This document shows positions 17,425 to 28,600 of a stretch of 64,000 nt of DNA, one piece after another (within the stretch, counting starts at the first letter, position 1; each line of letters opens with the position of its first letter). A program made the translations under genes and the position numbers. This DNA comes from Thainema sp966674685 (GTDB lineage: Bacteria > Cyanobacteriota > Cyanobacteriia > Phormidesmidales > Phormidesmidaceae). The notes under the pieces are model-generated. The model ran no database searches, was not told the origin of the DNA, and worked only from the letters and a program-made list of their open reading frames with translations. The stretch is from contig CBKWJC010000033.1 of assembly GCA_966674685.1 (NCBI GenBank), forward strand, positions 1 through 64,000, read 5' to 3'.

Positions 17425-18078
17425 ATGGCAGTGACGACTAAAGCGGGGCTATTCATGGTGACGCGCTTTCCTCAACCGGGTCGCACGAAAACTCGGCTCA
17501 TTCCAGCTTTAGGGCCAGAGGGAGCGGCACAGTTTCAGCGGCAGATGACCGAACATTTGCTCAAGCGCTTTCAGAGGGTTTGCTGTCACCATCAGCTCAC
17601 TTTAGAAGTCCATTTTACTGGCGGCACTCCGGCCCAGATGTTGAACTGGTTAGGGCATCAAGTCGTACTCAGACCTCAGTGTGAAGGCGATCTAGGGCGC
17701 AGGCTGAGCTACGCCTTTGAACAGGGGTTTGCGGCTGGGCTACGACGGGTACTGATGGTGGGCAGCGACTGTCCAGGGATCGACAACAGGCAAATTGCCA
17801 AAGCCCTGACTCAACTAGAAACCCATGATGTGGTGCTTGGTCCAGCGGAAGACGGTGGCTACTACCTAGTTGGGCTGAAAAAGCCCCAGCCTAAGCTTTT
17901 TGAAGCCATTAGCTGGGGTCAAAGCTGTGTCCTACGGCAGACCCTTGCGATCGCAAACCGCCACAATCTGTTAGTATCGCTGCTCAATCCACTGCCTGAT
18001 ATTGATCGACCGGAGGATCTGCCGTTGTGGTCTGCCTACTCCGGCGAGTCTAGCAGTAGTCCCCAGGTGCGGTTGTAA
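17425..18078 (+). CDS. TIGR04282 (DUF2064) nucleotidyl/glycosyl-transferase
   Basis: 217 residues. GT-A-like fold with FPQPGRTKTRLIPALGPEGA near residue 15, GGTPAQM, MVGSDCPGID in the middle and LGPAEDGGYYLVGL, the signature of 'rSAM/selenodomain-associated transferase 1'. These enzymes are linked with arsenosugar or related sugar-modifying clusters. Its partner type, TIGR04283, lies three genes on (19188-19928), which supports the call. Its last 43 bp overlap the tail of the convergent rhodanese gene. Confidence 0.82.
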   Translation: MAVTTKAGLFMVTRFPQPGRTKTRLIPALGPEGAAQFQRQMTEHLLKRFQRVCCHHQLTLEVHFTGGTPAQMLNWLGHQVVLRPQCEGDLGRRLSYAFEQGFAAGLRRVLMVGSDCPGIDNRQIAKALTQLETHDVVLGPAEDGGYYLVGLKKPQPKLFEAISWGQSCVLRQTLAIANRHNLLVSLLNPLPDIDRPEDLPLWSAYSGESSSSPQVRL

Positions 18079-18509
18079 GGATGCACTCGGGATACAGGAT
18101 GACCATCTGCTACCACAGGGTGCCCTTGGTTGTACCATGCAAAAATGGAGCCTTCTAGGTTCATGACGTTCTTGTAGCCCGCTGCTTGCAGTTTTTCAGC
18201 CAGCCGAGCCGAGCGGTAGCCGACTGAACAGTACAGTACGAGTGTGGCATCGGCAGGAATATCGGACTGCTGGATTGCCTCAACAGTTGGCAGATGGCGG
18301 GCACCGGGCAGATGGCTAACGGCATATTCTTCTGCTTGGCGCACGTCAATCAGCACCGGTGGCGGCGTTCCCTCTACTAGCCAGTTCGCCAGCTTAGCGG
18401 TTGAAATGCTCTGTATTTGGGGGAACTGGCGATGTATCAGTCTCTTAACCAGACTCCAGACTAAAACACGAATGGGTTTGAACATGAACAACTGGGAAAC
18501 TAGCACCAT
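18036..18509 (-). CDS. Rhodanese-like sulfurtransferase, membrane-anchored
   Basis: 157 residues from ATG 18509; ATGs at 18536 and 18485 are alternatives, but only 18509 has a G-rich ribosome-site-like run upstream. A hydrophobic N-terminus precedes one rhodanese domain (~45-145): PVLIDVRQAEEYAVSHLPGA and the active loop YCSVGYRSA with the persulfide-forming Cys. It moves sulfane sulfur or acts as a phosphatase-like relay. Its start codon overlaps that of the divergent DUF547 gene in a shared CATG, and its tail overlaps the transferase gene. Confidence 0.82.
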   Translation of the reverse strand: MVLVSQLFMFKPIRVLVWSLVKRLIHRQFPQIQSISTAKLANWLVEGTPPPVLIDVRQAEEYAVSHLPGARHLPTVEAIQQSDIPADATLVLYCSVGYRSARLAEKLQAAGYKNVMNLEGSIFAWYNQGHPVVADGHPVSRVHPYNRTWGLLLDSPE

Positions 18510-19206
18510 GATCAACGTTGCCCCCTGGAATAACATGCTACAGGAATATGTTAGCGACCAAGGGCAAGTGGACTACGCCCGCTGGCAAAAAGAAGCAGCC
18601 CAGGAACTGGATCAGTGGCTAGCTAGCGTACAGCAAACTCATTTGCAGATGCTTGATCACGAAAGTGCGATCGCATTTTTGATTAACCTCTACAATGCTC
18701 TAACCATTCAGCAAGTACTGCAAAAATACCCCATTCGCTCGATTCGGCCCACCATCCTGAGTATTCCGAACTGGCTGGCTTTCTGGTGGTTCTTTAACAA
18801 GAAGATCTACACCCTAAACGGCCACGCCTTGAGTCTGAACACCATTGAGCACGACATTTTGCGATCGCGCTTTCAAGAACCGCGCATCCACTTTGCCTTA
18901 GTGTGTGCCTCTGAAGGCTGTCCCTTACTCAGAGCAGAAGCCTATTTTCCCGGCAGGCTAACGATGCAGCTTGAAGAAGACGCTCAGCGCTTTATCAATA
19001 ATCCTGACAAGGTGCACTACGACGCGGCTAAACAAACGTTGTGCTGTAGCAAGATCTTCAAGTGGTACAAACAGGATTTTCTCGCTGTCGCAGGCTCAGT
19101 TGTAGCTTATATCAACCGCTATTCCATAGGTGATAAGCTACTCAGCAACACCCCAATCGCTTACCTGCCCTACAGTTGGAGCCTCAATCAGCGCACATCT
19201 TCATAG
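18508..19206 (+). CDS. DUF547 protein
   Basis: 232 residues from ATG 18508 (MINVAPWNNMLQEYVSDQG), which matches the usual DUF547 start; an ATG eight codons upstream is possible. Conserved features are DYARW, FLINLYNALTIQQVL and HFALVCASEGCP. DUF547 proteins are common in cyanobacteria and often lie near thiol or sulfur-transfer genes; function is unknown. The start codon shares its bases with the divergent rhodanese start, and the last 19 bp overlap the tail of the TIGR04283 gene. Confidence 0.82.
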   Translation: MINVAPWNNMLQEYVSDQGQVDYARWQKEAAQELDQWLASVQQTHLQMLDHESAIAFLINLYNALTIQQVLQKYPIRSIRPTILSIPNWLAFWWFFNKKIYTLNGHALSLNTIEHDILRSRFQEPRIHFALVCASEGCPLLRAEAYFPGRLTMQLEEDAQRFINNPDKVHYDAAKQTLCCSKIFKWYKQDFLAVAGSVVAYINRYSIGDKLLSNTPIAYLPYSWSLNQRTSS

Positions 19207-19928
19207 AACTGCTTGAGCCGTTCAGCCGGAACGCCGATGCCCCACAAAAAGCCAATGGACAAGTAAATCAAATTCGCCTTGAGTGCTCCCCAATGGGCGA
19301 CTCGCCGATCAGAAGACTGCACCAGCCGATTCATCTGATAGATCCGGCCCAGCCGCGCCAGTTTTAAGCACAAGTCTGCTTCTTCCATAATCGGCAGCGC
19401 GACATCAAAGCCACCACAGTGCCAAAAATCAGCCCGTCGGCAAAACATTACCTGATCGCCAAACAGCAGGCGCAAACCGTCCCGGAAGTAGCGATGGGGT
19501 CGAAACAGCAGCGGCGCGTAGTGGGTTTTGAGACTATTGTGCAGCGTAATTCCCCAACGGGTTGTTTGAGCACCCGTCATGACGGAAATGAAGCCACCGC
19601 AGGCAATCTGTGGATTAGCTAAGGTAGTCCGCACTAGATTGATGAGATCATCCGGCACCAGCGTATCTCCGTGCAAGAAACACAAACTATCACCTGTCGC
19701 TAGTTCGGCTCCCAAATTCATTTGGGCCGATCGGCCCCGCTGCTCAGCCGTTACAATTCGCGCTCCGTGCTCACTAGCAATGGTTACAGTCGCGTCTGTG
19801 CTGCCGCCATCGACAACAATAATTTCAGCCGCAGGCGGATCAAGAATCTGCAAGTGGCGCAGTGTACGACTTAAACAACTCGCTTCATTGAGAACGGGAA
19901 TAATAATTGAAACCTCAGTCACAGTCAT
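19188..19928 (-). CDS. TIGR04283 family glycosyltransferase (GT2)
   Basis: 246 residues from ATG 19928. GT2 fold: VSIIIPVLNEASCLSRTL at the N-terminus, VVDGGSTDAT for nucleotide-sugar binding and FLHGDTLVPDD as the metal-binding DxD region; HWGALKANLIYLSIGFLWGI is typical of the 'rSAM/selenodomain-associated transferase 2' group. It probably adds a sugar to a small molecule together with the TIGR04282 enzyme of the cluster. Start codons farther upstream run into a decayed M1 repeat and are rejected. It overlaps DUF547 tail to tail. Confidence 0.82.
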   Translation of the reverse strand: MTVTEVSIIIPVLNEASCLSRTLRHLQILDPPAAEIIVVDGGSTDATVTIASEHGARIVTAEQRGRSAQMNLGAELATGDSLCFLHGDTLVPDDLINLVRTTLANPQIACGGFISVMTGAQTTRWGITLHNSLKTHYAPLLFRPHRYFRDGLRLLFGDQVMFCRRADFWHCGGFDVALPIMEEADLCLKLARLGRIYQMNRLVQSSDRRVAHWGALKANLIYLSIGFLWGIGVPAERLKQFYEDVR

Positions 19929-19957
19929 AGTCGCAGTTATACGAATCAATGCGGCAA

Positions 19958-20049
19958 TACCTATAGTCATATTGGTTAGAGTGTTTTCGTGACGCAGCAA
20001 GGCCGCACCATGTAAACGCCCATGTCCTAACAAAACTGATTACAGCTAC
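19958..20049. mobile_element. Decayed MITE-like element, family M1 (copy 2)
   Basis: The ends TATAGTCATATTGGTTAG and TGTCCTAAC...CTGATTACAGCTA match the 11129-11223 element (TAGTCATGTTGATTAG; TGTCCTAATAGAGCTGACTAC), but the central hairpin has decayed. It lies between the glycosyltransferase start and the response-regulator gene. The remaining spacer to 20224 shows no gene. Confidence 0.55.
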
Positions 20050-20224
20050 AACAGGAGCGATATCTAAGAGCACAACTTCAAACCAGTACCGTTTGACGAC
20101 AACCTGCTTATGTATCGCAGTAGACATTCTCTCATCCTCAATCGGTTGATGATAGCTGAGTAAATTGGCAGGTACACATTAAAATCCAAATCCTGGATTT
20201 TGGTTGGAGGAGTACAACTCAGCC

Positions 20225-20899
20225 ATGCGTATTCTTCTCATTGAGGACGACAGCCATCTAGCCGAATCCCTATCAGAAGCGCTAGTTGCTCAACGATACA
20301 GCGTTGATGTGGTTCATGATGGCGAAATGGCGTGGCAGCAAATGTCTCTGCTGCCCTATGATCTCATGCTAATGGATGTGACACTGCCGCGTGTGGATGG
20401 TTTAACTCTATGCCGAAGAATGCGATCGCAGGGTGTGGATTCCCCAGTTTTAATGCTGACGGCTCGTGATACCAGTCAGGACAAAATATCTGGACTAGAT
20501 GCCGGAGCCGATGCCTACATGGTCAAACCCTTTGACCTGTCCGAATTAATCGCCCAAATTCGAGCCTTGTTGCGGCGGGGCCAACTGAGCGCCAGCACCA
20601 CCTTGACTTGGGGAGCCTTACGGCTCAATCCCTCCACATATGAAGTGACCTATCAAGAGTCACTGCTGCGCTTAACGCCCAAAGAGTTTGCCATCTTAAA
20701 CCTGCTCATGCGCCACGGGCGACGGGTCATCAGCCGCTACTTCATTCTGGAATCGGTTTGGCAAATGGACGATCCACCGGGAGAGGAAACGGTGAAAGCC
20801 CACATTAAATCACTACGGCAAAAACTCCGCAAAGCCGGAGCACCGCGCAATTTCATCGAAACGGTGCATGGGTTGGGATATCGGCTGATTTCTCTCTAA
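20225..20899 (+). CDS. OmpR/PhoB-type response regulator
   Basis: 224 residues. Receiver domain ~1-115 with acidic pocket EDD near the start, phosphoacceptor Asp51 in LMLMDVTLPR, Thr in LTARD, and Lys in MVKPFDL. The winged-helix DNA-binding domain (~125-222) includes TPKEFAILNLLMRHGRR and IETVHGLGYRL. Start chosen at ATG 20225, where the receiver begins, with GGAGGAG upstream. The gene converges on the CHASE kinase gene and overlaps its end by 3 bp, so the two are probably a cognate pair in spite of opposite strands. Confidence 0.9.
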   Translation: MRILLIEDDSHLAESLSEALVAQRYSVDVVHDGEMAWQQMSLLPYDLMLMDVTLPRVDGLTLCRRMRSQGVDSPVLMLTARDTSQDKISGLDAGADAYMVKPFDLSELIAQIRALLRRGQLSASTTLTWGALRLNPSTYEVTYQESLLRLTPKEFAILNLLMRHGRRVISRYFILESVWQMDDPPGEETVKAHIKSLRQKLRKAGAPRNFIETVHGLGYRLISL

Positions 20900-22626
20900 T
20901 CCACACACGGCAACACCACCGATACGCACGTTCCTTCACCTGGCTGACTTGCGATCGCTAATGTGCCACCATGACGATCTACACAGGTTTTAACTACCGC
21001 TAGTCCCAGTCCTATACCTGAGACTGAGCCAACGTTTTCACCGCGATAAAAGGCTTCAAAGATAGCAGATTGCTCCTGAGGAAGAATGCCAATTCCCTGA
21101 TCGATCACTTGAAAGTGAATTGCTTTTGATTCAATGTTGATGATGAGTTGAATCAGGCTACATTCTGGTGAATATTTAGCGGCATTTGACAACAGATTGC
21201 TCAAAATAGAATTCAATAGATTCTTATCGGCATAGATTTGAGTTTTAGCGGCATTTCCTCCTATTGAAACTGTTTGACCATTTTTACGCTGAACCTGATG
21301 TAATAGCTGCTGACAAAAGGGGTCTAAATCAACAATTTCGGGATTAAATTCGAGTTTACCTGCTTCAGCTCGGGTCAGAGTCAGCATATCGTTGACCAGT
21401 TGGCCCATCCGTTTAGCGGCGGCTTGAATCCGATCAATCGTGCTAGCCTGCTGCTCAGCTGTAAGATTGTCCTGATTCGTCGCCATTGATTGAGCCGAAA
21501 TAGTGATGACGCTGAGCGGTGTCCGCAGTTCGTGGGATGCCATTGAAAAGAGACGTAATTTCAAATCACTCAGCTCACGCGTTTGCCTCAGCTCATTTTG
21601 CCATCGCGAGACATAAATCAGCACGGTAGCTGTTAACAACAGGCCAATTAATAAGGTCGCAAACGTACCCCAAGGCAAAGACTGATTGGCTGAAGGTATA
21701 AATATAATTTGCCACTGTCGCTGACCAAGCTGGACATACTGAGTGCAGTCTGCTAGAGAAGCACAAAGCGTTCTGTTAGTAGAACGAGCAGGAATTTCAG
21801 ACTGATGCTGAACTATAACTTTCTGAGTTTCAGCATGATACATTCCTAGCAGTTGCTTATTTGGTCGATCTGTTTGATCAAGAATATAAAAATCAGCATC
21901 ATAATCGAGATCGCGCAGTGATTCTTCTACGACATCAGCCACTCGGAAAACGCCGACAATATAGCCTAAAAGAAAATCTTTGCGATGAGCTTGATTCGGA
22001 ATTGACTGCCGATAAATCGGCACGAAAACTAAAAATCCATACTGGTTTTCCGCTGTTTCTTGTACGAGTTGAATCCGCCCCGTAGTTGCGATCGCACCTG
22101 TGGTTTGAGATAGCTCTAGCGCTTCTTTACGAGTTGGATCAGAGGCCAGATCGTACCCTAGGGCAGCTTCATTATTTTGCAGTGGTTCGACAAAGGTAAC
22201 CGGAATATAGCGATCGCGGATTGCAGCGGGTACTAAAGCACCTGTTTGCGGGTCTTGCTCAGTGATGAGTGTACCAATTTGCTGCTCATAGATTGCTCGA
22301 TCAACATCAGCAATTTGAGGTGCCCACTCTAGGGCTTGAATGCCTGGATAGGTGCGGACAGCACGACTGACAAAGCGGCGAAAGGCGGCTTCGTCAACCT
22401 GGCTATCCGCCGCACCATAGTAATCACTAATCGACAGCAGTAATTCAGTGTAGCGATTGGTCGTGCGCTGTAAAGCCGTCGTCAAGTTACTGGTTTGCTT
22501 TTGAAATTCGCTTTGTTTGGATAAACGCTCCCAACGCCCAACCCAAACTGTAGCCACTAGCGTTGTGCTAAAGCCCAAAACACAAATTAGAACTGCTGGG
22601 AAATAGCGCAGAACAACAGACATCAC
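20896..22626 (-). CDS. CHASE-domain sensor histidine kinase
   Basis: 576 residues. An N-terminal membrane helix (~8-30), an extracytoplasmic CHASE domain (~75-260; YPGIQALEWAPQI and later RFVEPL-like motifs), a second helix (~315-335), then HisKA with FSMASHELRTPLSVI (His near residue 364) and HATPase with LLSNAAKYSPE (N box), DQGIGI and GIGLGLAVV (G boxes). It senses an outside ligand and phosphorylates a regulator, presumably the convergent OmpR protein. The large kinase gene lies 67 bp downstream of neither promoter nor stop that I can link; it is upstream in genome order and on the same strand. Confidence 0.88.
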   Translation of the reverse strand: MMSVVLRYFPAVLICVLGFSTTLVATVWVGRWERLSKQSEFQKQTSNLTTALQRTTNRYTELLLSISDYYGAADSQVDEAAFRRFVSRAVRTYPGIQALEWAPQIADVDRAIYEQQIGTLITEQDPQTGALVPAAIRDRYIPVTFVEPLQNNEAALGYDLASDPTRKEALELSQTTGAIATTGRIQLVQETAENQYGFLVFVPIYRQSIPNQAHRKDFLLGYIVGVFRVADVVEESLRDLDYDADFYILDQTDRPNKQLLGMYHAETQKVIVQHQSEIPARSTNRTLCASLADCTQYVQLGQRQWQIIFIPSANQSLPWGTFATLLIGLLLTATVLIYVSRWQNELRQTRELSDLKLRLFSMASHELRTPLSVITISAQSMATNQDNLTAEQQASTIDRIQAAAKRMGQLVNDMLTLTRAEAGKLEFNPEIVDLDPFCQQLLHQVQRKNGQTVSIGGNAAKTQIYADKNLLNSILSNLLSNAAKYSPECSLIQLIINIESKAIHFQVIDQGIGILPQEQSAIFEAFYRGENVGSVSGIGLGLAVVKTCVDRHGGTLAIASQPGEGTCVSVVLPCVD

Positions 22627-22693
22627 AAATCAAATTATGCAGTTAGTTCAGTTGAGTTTGGGGCAGCAGCTATCGGCTCAGACGCAGACCAGT

Positions 22694-25600
22694 TTACCCA
22701 GTGGGGATGGTGTCTTTTGTGTCACATGGTAGCTCCTTCAGCATCTTATTTACCCAAGCTCTGTTGAAAACCTGGGCATAAATTTGATTCGTCACCCGCA
22801 AATATCCTGCTTGTTGAGTAACAATACCAGAGAGCAACAGCTCAGTGTGAGGCGTATTTTCTTGCACAGGCAATTGAGGGTTATCCAACACCTGCTGATA
22901 GAGCTTTAGCATGCGGCGAGCCGATGAGGGATGAATCAAAATGCGAACGCGAATCGTCTTTAGATGTTCCGGATCATCTTGCGCTTCCCAATTATGAATT
23001 ACCCGCTTTTGAACCAGATCTTCAACCCAAGCACTTTCTTGGTTAGGGGCAATTGGCTCTTTAGATTGACGAATCAAAGCGCATAGTTTTTGTGTCAAAA
23101 ACGGCTGTCCGCCTGTCCAATCCAAAACGGCCTTTAGAATAGCTTGAGCACTTTCGGCTTTGTCGGTTAGACCCTGCAAAAGGGGCAGTGCTTCATGGAA
23201 TTTAAAGCCTTCTAGCAGAATGGAATGGCCGATATTAAAGGGCGTGCGTTGCTTATCACCAATGAGCTGCCCTGGTGTAGCTACACCCAACAGAACAAAG
23301 TTTAACCGTCGATAGTCAGCTTCGTCGGCGCGTCGATTAAAACAGCTACGCAGCCACACAAAAAAATCATCGGTCTTGAAGTTTAGACTTAAGACACTAT
23401 CAATTTCATCGATGAAAATGAAGATTTCAGTAGAGATTTTCTGGAGAACGACTTCTTGAACAAACTGACCCAATCGTTGGACGGGTGAGAGGATGTCGTG
23501 AGTTTTCCACCACTGTCTTAAATTCACCTGATCTTGCAAATTCAGACCACTGACCAAGTAATAGGCAATGCCTGCATACCACTGCTCGGAGGTGGTTTGA
23601 TTGTTGCCTAAGCCCGATAAGTCAATTGCCACACAGGCCATACCTTCTTGCTGCAAACGATTCATCATTTGAACCCGCAAGCTCGATTTACCCATCTGAC
23701 GGGCATTGAGGATGTAACAAAATTCTCCCTGCTTGAGCGCCTTATACAGTTGCTTATCGGCTTGCCTAACGACATAGGTGGGAGCATCCATCGGGAGGCT
23801 ACCACCGACTTGATATTGATAGGTGTCTACTGTATAGGCATCATGCAATAGGGCATTTTCAAATTCTAGTTCTGCCTTGGTGGCTTGCAGAAGTTCTAGC
23901 GCATCTAAGAGATCACGGGTGCGGGCTTCTACTTTTTGTTCCAAGTTTAGGTTAACTTCAGCCAACTGATCGCGCGCTTGCTGTAGCTCCTGGTTGCTTT
24001 GGCTTAGGGTTTGGGCAAATTCGACTTGTTGTTGCTCAACTAACTTGCGTTCGGTAATATCTTGAAAGGCAGCAATGGCATAGGTAATCGTTCCGTTTTG
24101 ATCAAAGATGGGCATTGCCGATACCTCTAGCGGCACGACCTGATTGGCTCGGCGGATTTCCATATCATCCACCTGCACGGCCTCTCCTTGAATGGCTCGG
24201 ACAATTGGCAACTGGTCTGGCGGATAGAGCTGATCGCTACCTGCTATGTACGCTTGATACAAATCCGACAGATCGCGAGTATGGATATCCGGCATCAAGT
24301 CTTTGCCTAAGATAGCTTTGGCGGCTCCATTCATAAAGTAGGGGTTTCCTTTGTTATCCACCACAAAAACCCCTACAGGCACTCCTTCCAGCAGTTGCTC
24401 TAAGCGCTGTTCGTTGGCTTGCATGTTCTCATAGAGCTTGGCATTGGCTAGTGCGATCGCAATTTGGGCCGACAATATCTTGAGCAGCTCAGCTCGTTCG
24501 GACGTAAAAGCCCCGCTGGTCAAGTTGTTTTCGAGATACAGTAAGCCTGTGAGCTGTCCTTGCTGCACAATGGGCATACACAGGACTGATTTAGGTTGAT
24601 AGGTTTGAAAATAAGCATCCTCACTAAATGCATTCGACTGTCCAGCATCGACGATGACTTGTCCTTGCCCAGTTCGAATCACAAAGTGGATGAGCGATAA
24701 CGGCAGCTCATCACTGGTTTCGATGGGACTGTTGTGGTCAACCTCAATGGCGCTTTGCACCTGACCTTTAGCCCGAATCACCCAGCGATCGCCGTCCTTT
24801 AAGATCAAAAAACCCAACTGTGCCCCAGCATTCTCAAATGCGATCGCGAGAAAGGTGGTCAATAGCTTATCCAAGTGAATTTCTTTTGCGATCGCTTGAG
24901 ACACTTTAATGACAGTATCCACATCCAGATTGCTCGTCAGTTCGGTACTGGTTGAAAGCGAGATCTCAGATGCTGCTTTAGCTGCAGTGAGAGACGGCAA
25001 CTGCCAATCCGCTGCTAGTTGTTGCAAGTCCTGAACTTTGCCGACAGCGCCCCAGCGCTGGTAGCCATAGTAAGCAGCCTCCAAATAAACCCGAGCCAAG
25101 CGAGGTTTATGAGAGGTCAACCAAAAGTGGGCAGCCCGTTCATTGGCCAGTGCTTCATACTGAATAAATCCTGCTTCCTGCGCCGCGCTAATGGCTTGAT
25201 CATACAGGTCTAAAGCAGCCAACTGATCTCCCGCTAATCGGGTTTGCTCGGCTGCAATGAGCAAGGCTTTATGTCGATAGTTGGCCTCACAGTGGACTGA
25301 CCAGTGGTTTAATTTTTCAGCGCACAGAGCAAGCGTGGCCTCCGTCTGAGGCTGAAGTTGACCATCAGCAGGGTCAGCTAACGCCGCAGTCGTCAGCCCC
25401 AGCAGCGTAAAGTACTCGGCCTCTGAGGGAATCGCTCCCGCAAACGGCAGATAGGGTTCAGCCATCGATAACCTCGCTTGAGCCTGAGCATACTGCTCTG
25501 AAAAAAAATAGGCAGAGGCTTCTACAAGATACAAGGAAAATAACCCTGGCCCATACTGATGCTGCTCAAACAGGGCTTGGGTCGCTGGAGCGCTAAAATC

Positions 25601-28600
25601 TTCCAGGCCACTCGACTCAACCGTCAGCTTCCCCACCTGGAGCGATGCCCCCCAATAAAGATAGACTTGCAATTGCCGAATAAAAATCTCGCTTTTTCGC
25701 TGACGGACATAGGCTAAACACGGCAGTAACTCGCTGGATACCTCCTCTAACGGTGTCCCCGCCATCAACAGTTGCACCCCCAAATGGGTCGCAATATAAG
25801 AGGCAAAGACATCCCCCACGGCAGAACCCACCCGATAGCCTTGGCGCAACAAGCTGATACTTTTGCTTAAATGATCTCGCCAGGGACTAATATGACCCGC
25901 AAAGGAGTTCAACACCTTGACCTCATAGCGGTTGTTGTAGCGCTCCTTAAGCGCCAGCGCTACCGTGCCAAACGCATAGGCACTCTCATACTCTCTAAAA
26001 GCAGCCGCCAGCATTGCTCCCCAAAAGGTATAGCCCTGCGAGGCCCACTCAGAAATACCATATTGCATCGACAGGTTGGTCATCTTTAACGTGACCAGGG
26101 TAACCAAGGTCGGATCGGTAAAATAAGCTGGCCCCGTCATATTCACCAGCAGTTGCATCGCCGCCTGCACCTCCAATGAGGTCATTTCCGGCATTTCCGC
26201 AAGCTGTTCAATTTGAATCTGCGCCAACTGTTGCCGATAAATTGCCAGTTCTTTATCTAAAATGGCTGGCGTTTCTGCTGCGGCTTGAGGCCACTCAATG
26301 TCCAGACTGCGGAGGGCTTCACCACCTAAACGCAGATTTTCCACAAATCGACCTTGATTGTCGTAAAGCACCAAGCGAATGTTGTGAATCGCGACTTGAT
26401 CCACCACCGAACGGGCATGAGCTAGCGTCGTTTCAAATAACTGTTCCGCCTCCTCAAAGCGGCCACACAGATAGGTGCATTCAGATGCATCGCGATGTAA
26501 AGCAAATGCGATCGCATAGTGGGTTTGCCAAGCTTCATCTGGCAGTATTGCCAATCCACAGCCAAAGTAGTTGAGCGCACTCGAATAGGCCGTCGCATTT
26601 TTAGCTCGATGTCCAGCCAGCCAGTTGAGCGCTGCAATTTGGTACTGCTCCGTGCGTTCCGTGATGTCATGCGTCGCCCGATTGAGGTGATTGACAATTT
26701 CAAATACCACCTCACCGGGATCGTTCTCTAGCAGACGGTCAAACGATGCGGCGGCGACATCGATACTATACCCAAGCGACTGATGCACCTGTTGCAGCAT
26801 CAGGCGGCCAATCTGTAAGTGGGTTTGCTGCTGGGCGCTGTTGGGCACCAGCTCGTAGGCAGCTTGTTGAATCCGGTCATGCCCAAAGCGATAGGCAATT
26901 TTGACGGCATCTGCATGCGCGAACAAGACTGGATCGGCATCTTCATCCAGCACTAAGGGAATCTTGTAGGCATCGTCGAGCGGCACAATCAATCCTGCTT
27001 TGCAAGCCGACCACAGCCGCATCGCTGCTTGAATCGGCGACAGTTCTGACACGACAGATAGGGTCGCCAGATCAAAGCGATCGCCCATACAGGCCGCTAG
27101 AGTCAATATTTCCCGAGTCGGCTGAGGCAATTGGTCAATGCGCTGAGACATTAACTCAACCACGTTGTCCGTGAGGCTAATCTGTCGTAACGCTTCCATA
27201 TTCCACTGCCAACAACCTCGACTGAAATCAAACACAATCTGATTCGTGTGATACAGAGAGGTCAGCAGCATGCGGCTGAAGAAAGCGTTGCCCAAAGTTT
27301 TACTAAAGATCAAAGTGCTCAAGGACAGCGCCTGCTCGAATGAGGTATGAAGCGTATTGGCAACGAGCTGTTGAACGTCTTCTAGGGAGAGGGGATCGAG
27401 AATAATTTGGTTAACCGTAATCTGTTGTTGGCGCAACTGTTCAAGCGTCAGCATCAGGGGATGAGCCGCGCTGACTTCATTTTTGCGATAAGCGCCGATC
27501 AGGAATAAATGGTGTGCGTCAGGGTTGGCCATAATTTGCTGAATCAGATCCAGCGATGCCAAATCCACCCATTGCAGGTCGTCTAGAAAGAGCACTAATG
27601 GATGCTCTTGTTGGGTAAAGACACTGACAAATTTTTGAAAGACTTGATTAAAGCGAATTTGGGCGTCGGTTGGATTTAAGACGCTCACAGCGGGTTGGGC
27701 ACCGATGATCAGCGCTAAGTCCGGAATCACATCAATGATGACTTGTGCATTGTTACCCAGTTGGGTGGTTAGGGTATTACGCCACTGATCGAGTCGTTCA
27801 CTGGATTCACTCAGTAGTTGTTGGATCAGTTGTTGAAAGGCTTGAATAATCGCATCGTACGGCACATTGCGCCGAAACTGATCGAACTTGCCCTGCACAA
27901 AATACCCATGCTGTTGCACAATGGGCTGGCGAATCTGATGAACTAAGGCTGATTTGCCAATGCCTGAGTAGCCACTCACCAACAGCAGCTCTGCCGTGCC
28001 GCCGCAAACTTGCTCAAACGTGCCCAGCAGCATTTGGGTTTCACGGTCACGCCCATAGAGTACCTGTGGCAAGCGAAACGCGCCTGAGTAATCGACTTGA
28101 CCGATCGCAAAGTGGGCGATCTGCTGGGTTTGAGTCCATTGTTCGTGACAGTGTTCTAGATCGGCTTTGAGTCCTAGCGCATGCTGATAGCGATCTTCGG
28201 CCATTTTGGCCATCAGCTTATTGACGATCTGGGCGATCACCGGAGGCAGGTTGGGACAGATATCGGTCAACGACAGCGGCGTTTTGGCAATGTGGCTGTG
28301 CACCCACTCCAGCGCATCTTTGGCTTGGTAGGGAAACAGGGCACTCAAAAGCTCATAAAACGTCACGCCCAGCGAGTAAAAGTCCGTACGATAATCAATG
28401 ACGCGATTCATCCGTCCGGTCTGCTCTGGCGACATGTAAGCGAAGGTGCCAGTTAAGTTGCTGTTGAGGGTCAGTTGTTGGCTTTCTTGAGTCAGTTGAG
28501 AGGCTAAGCCAAAATCAATTAGCTTGACTACTCCCGTATCAGGGTTAAACAGAATATTGCTGGGTTTAACATCGCGATGGAACCAGCCTGCGCTGTGCAG

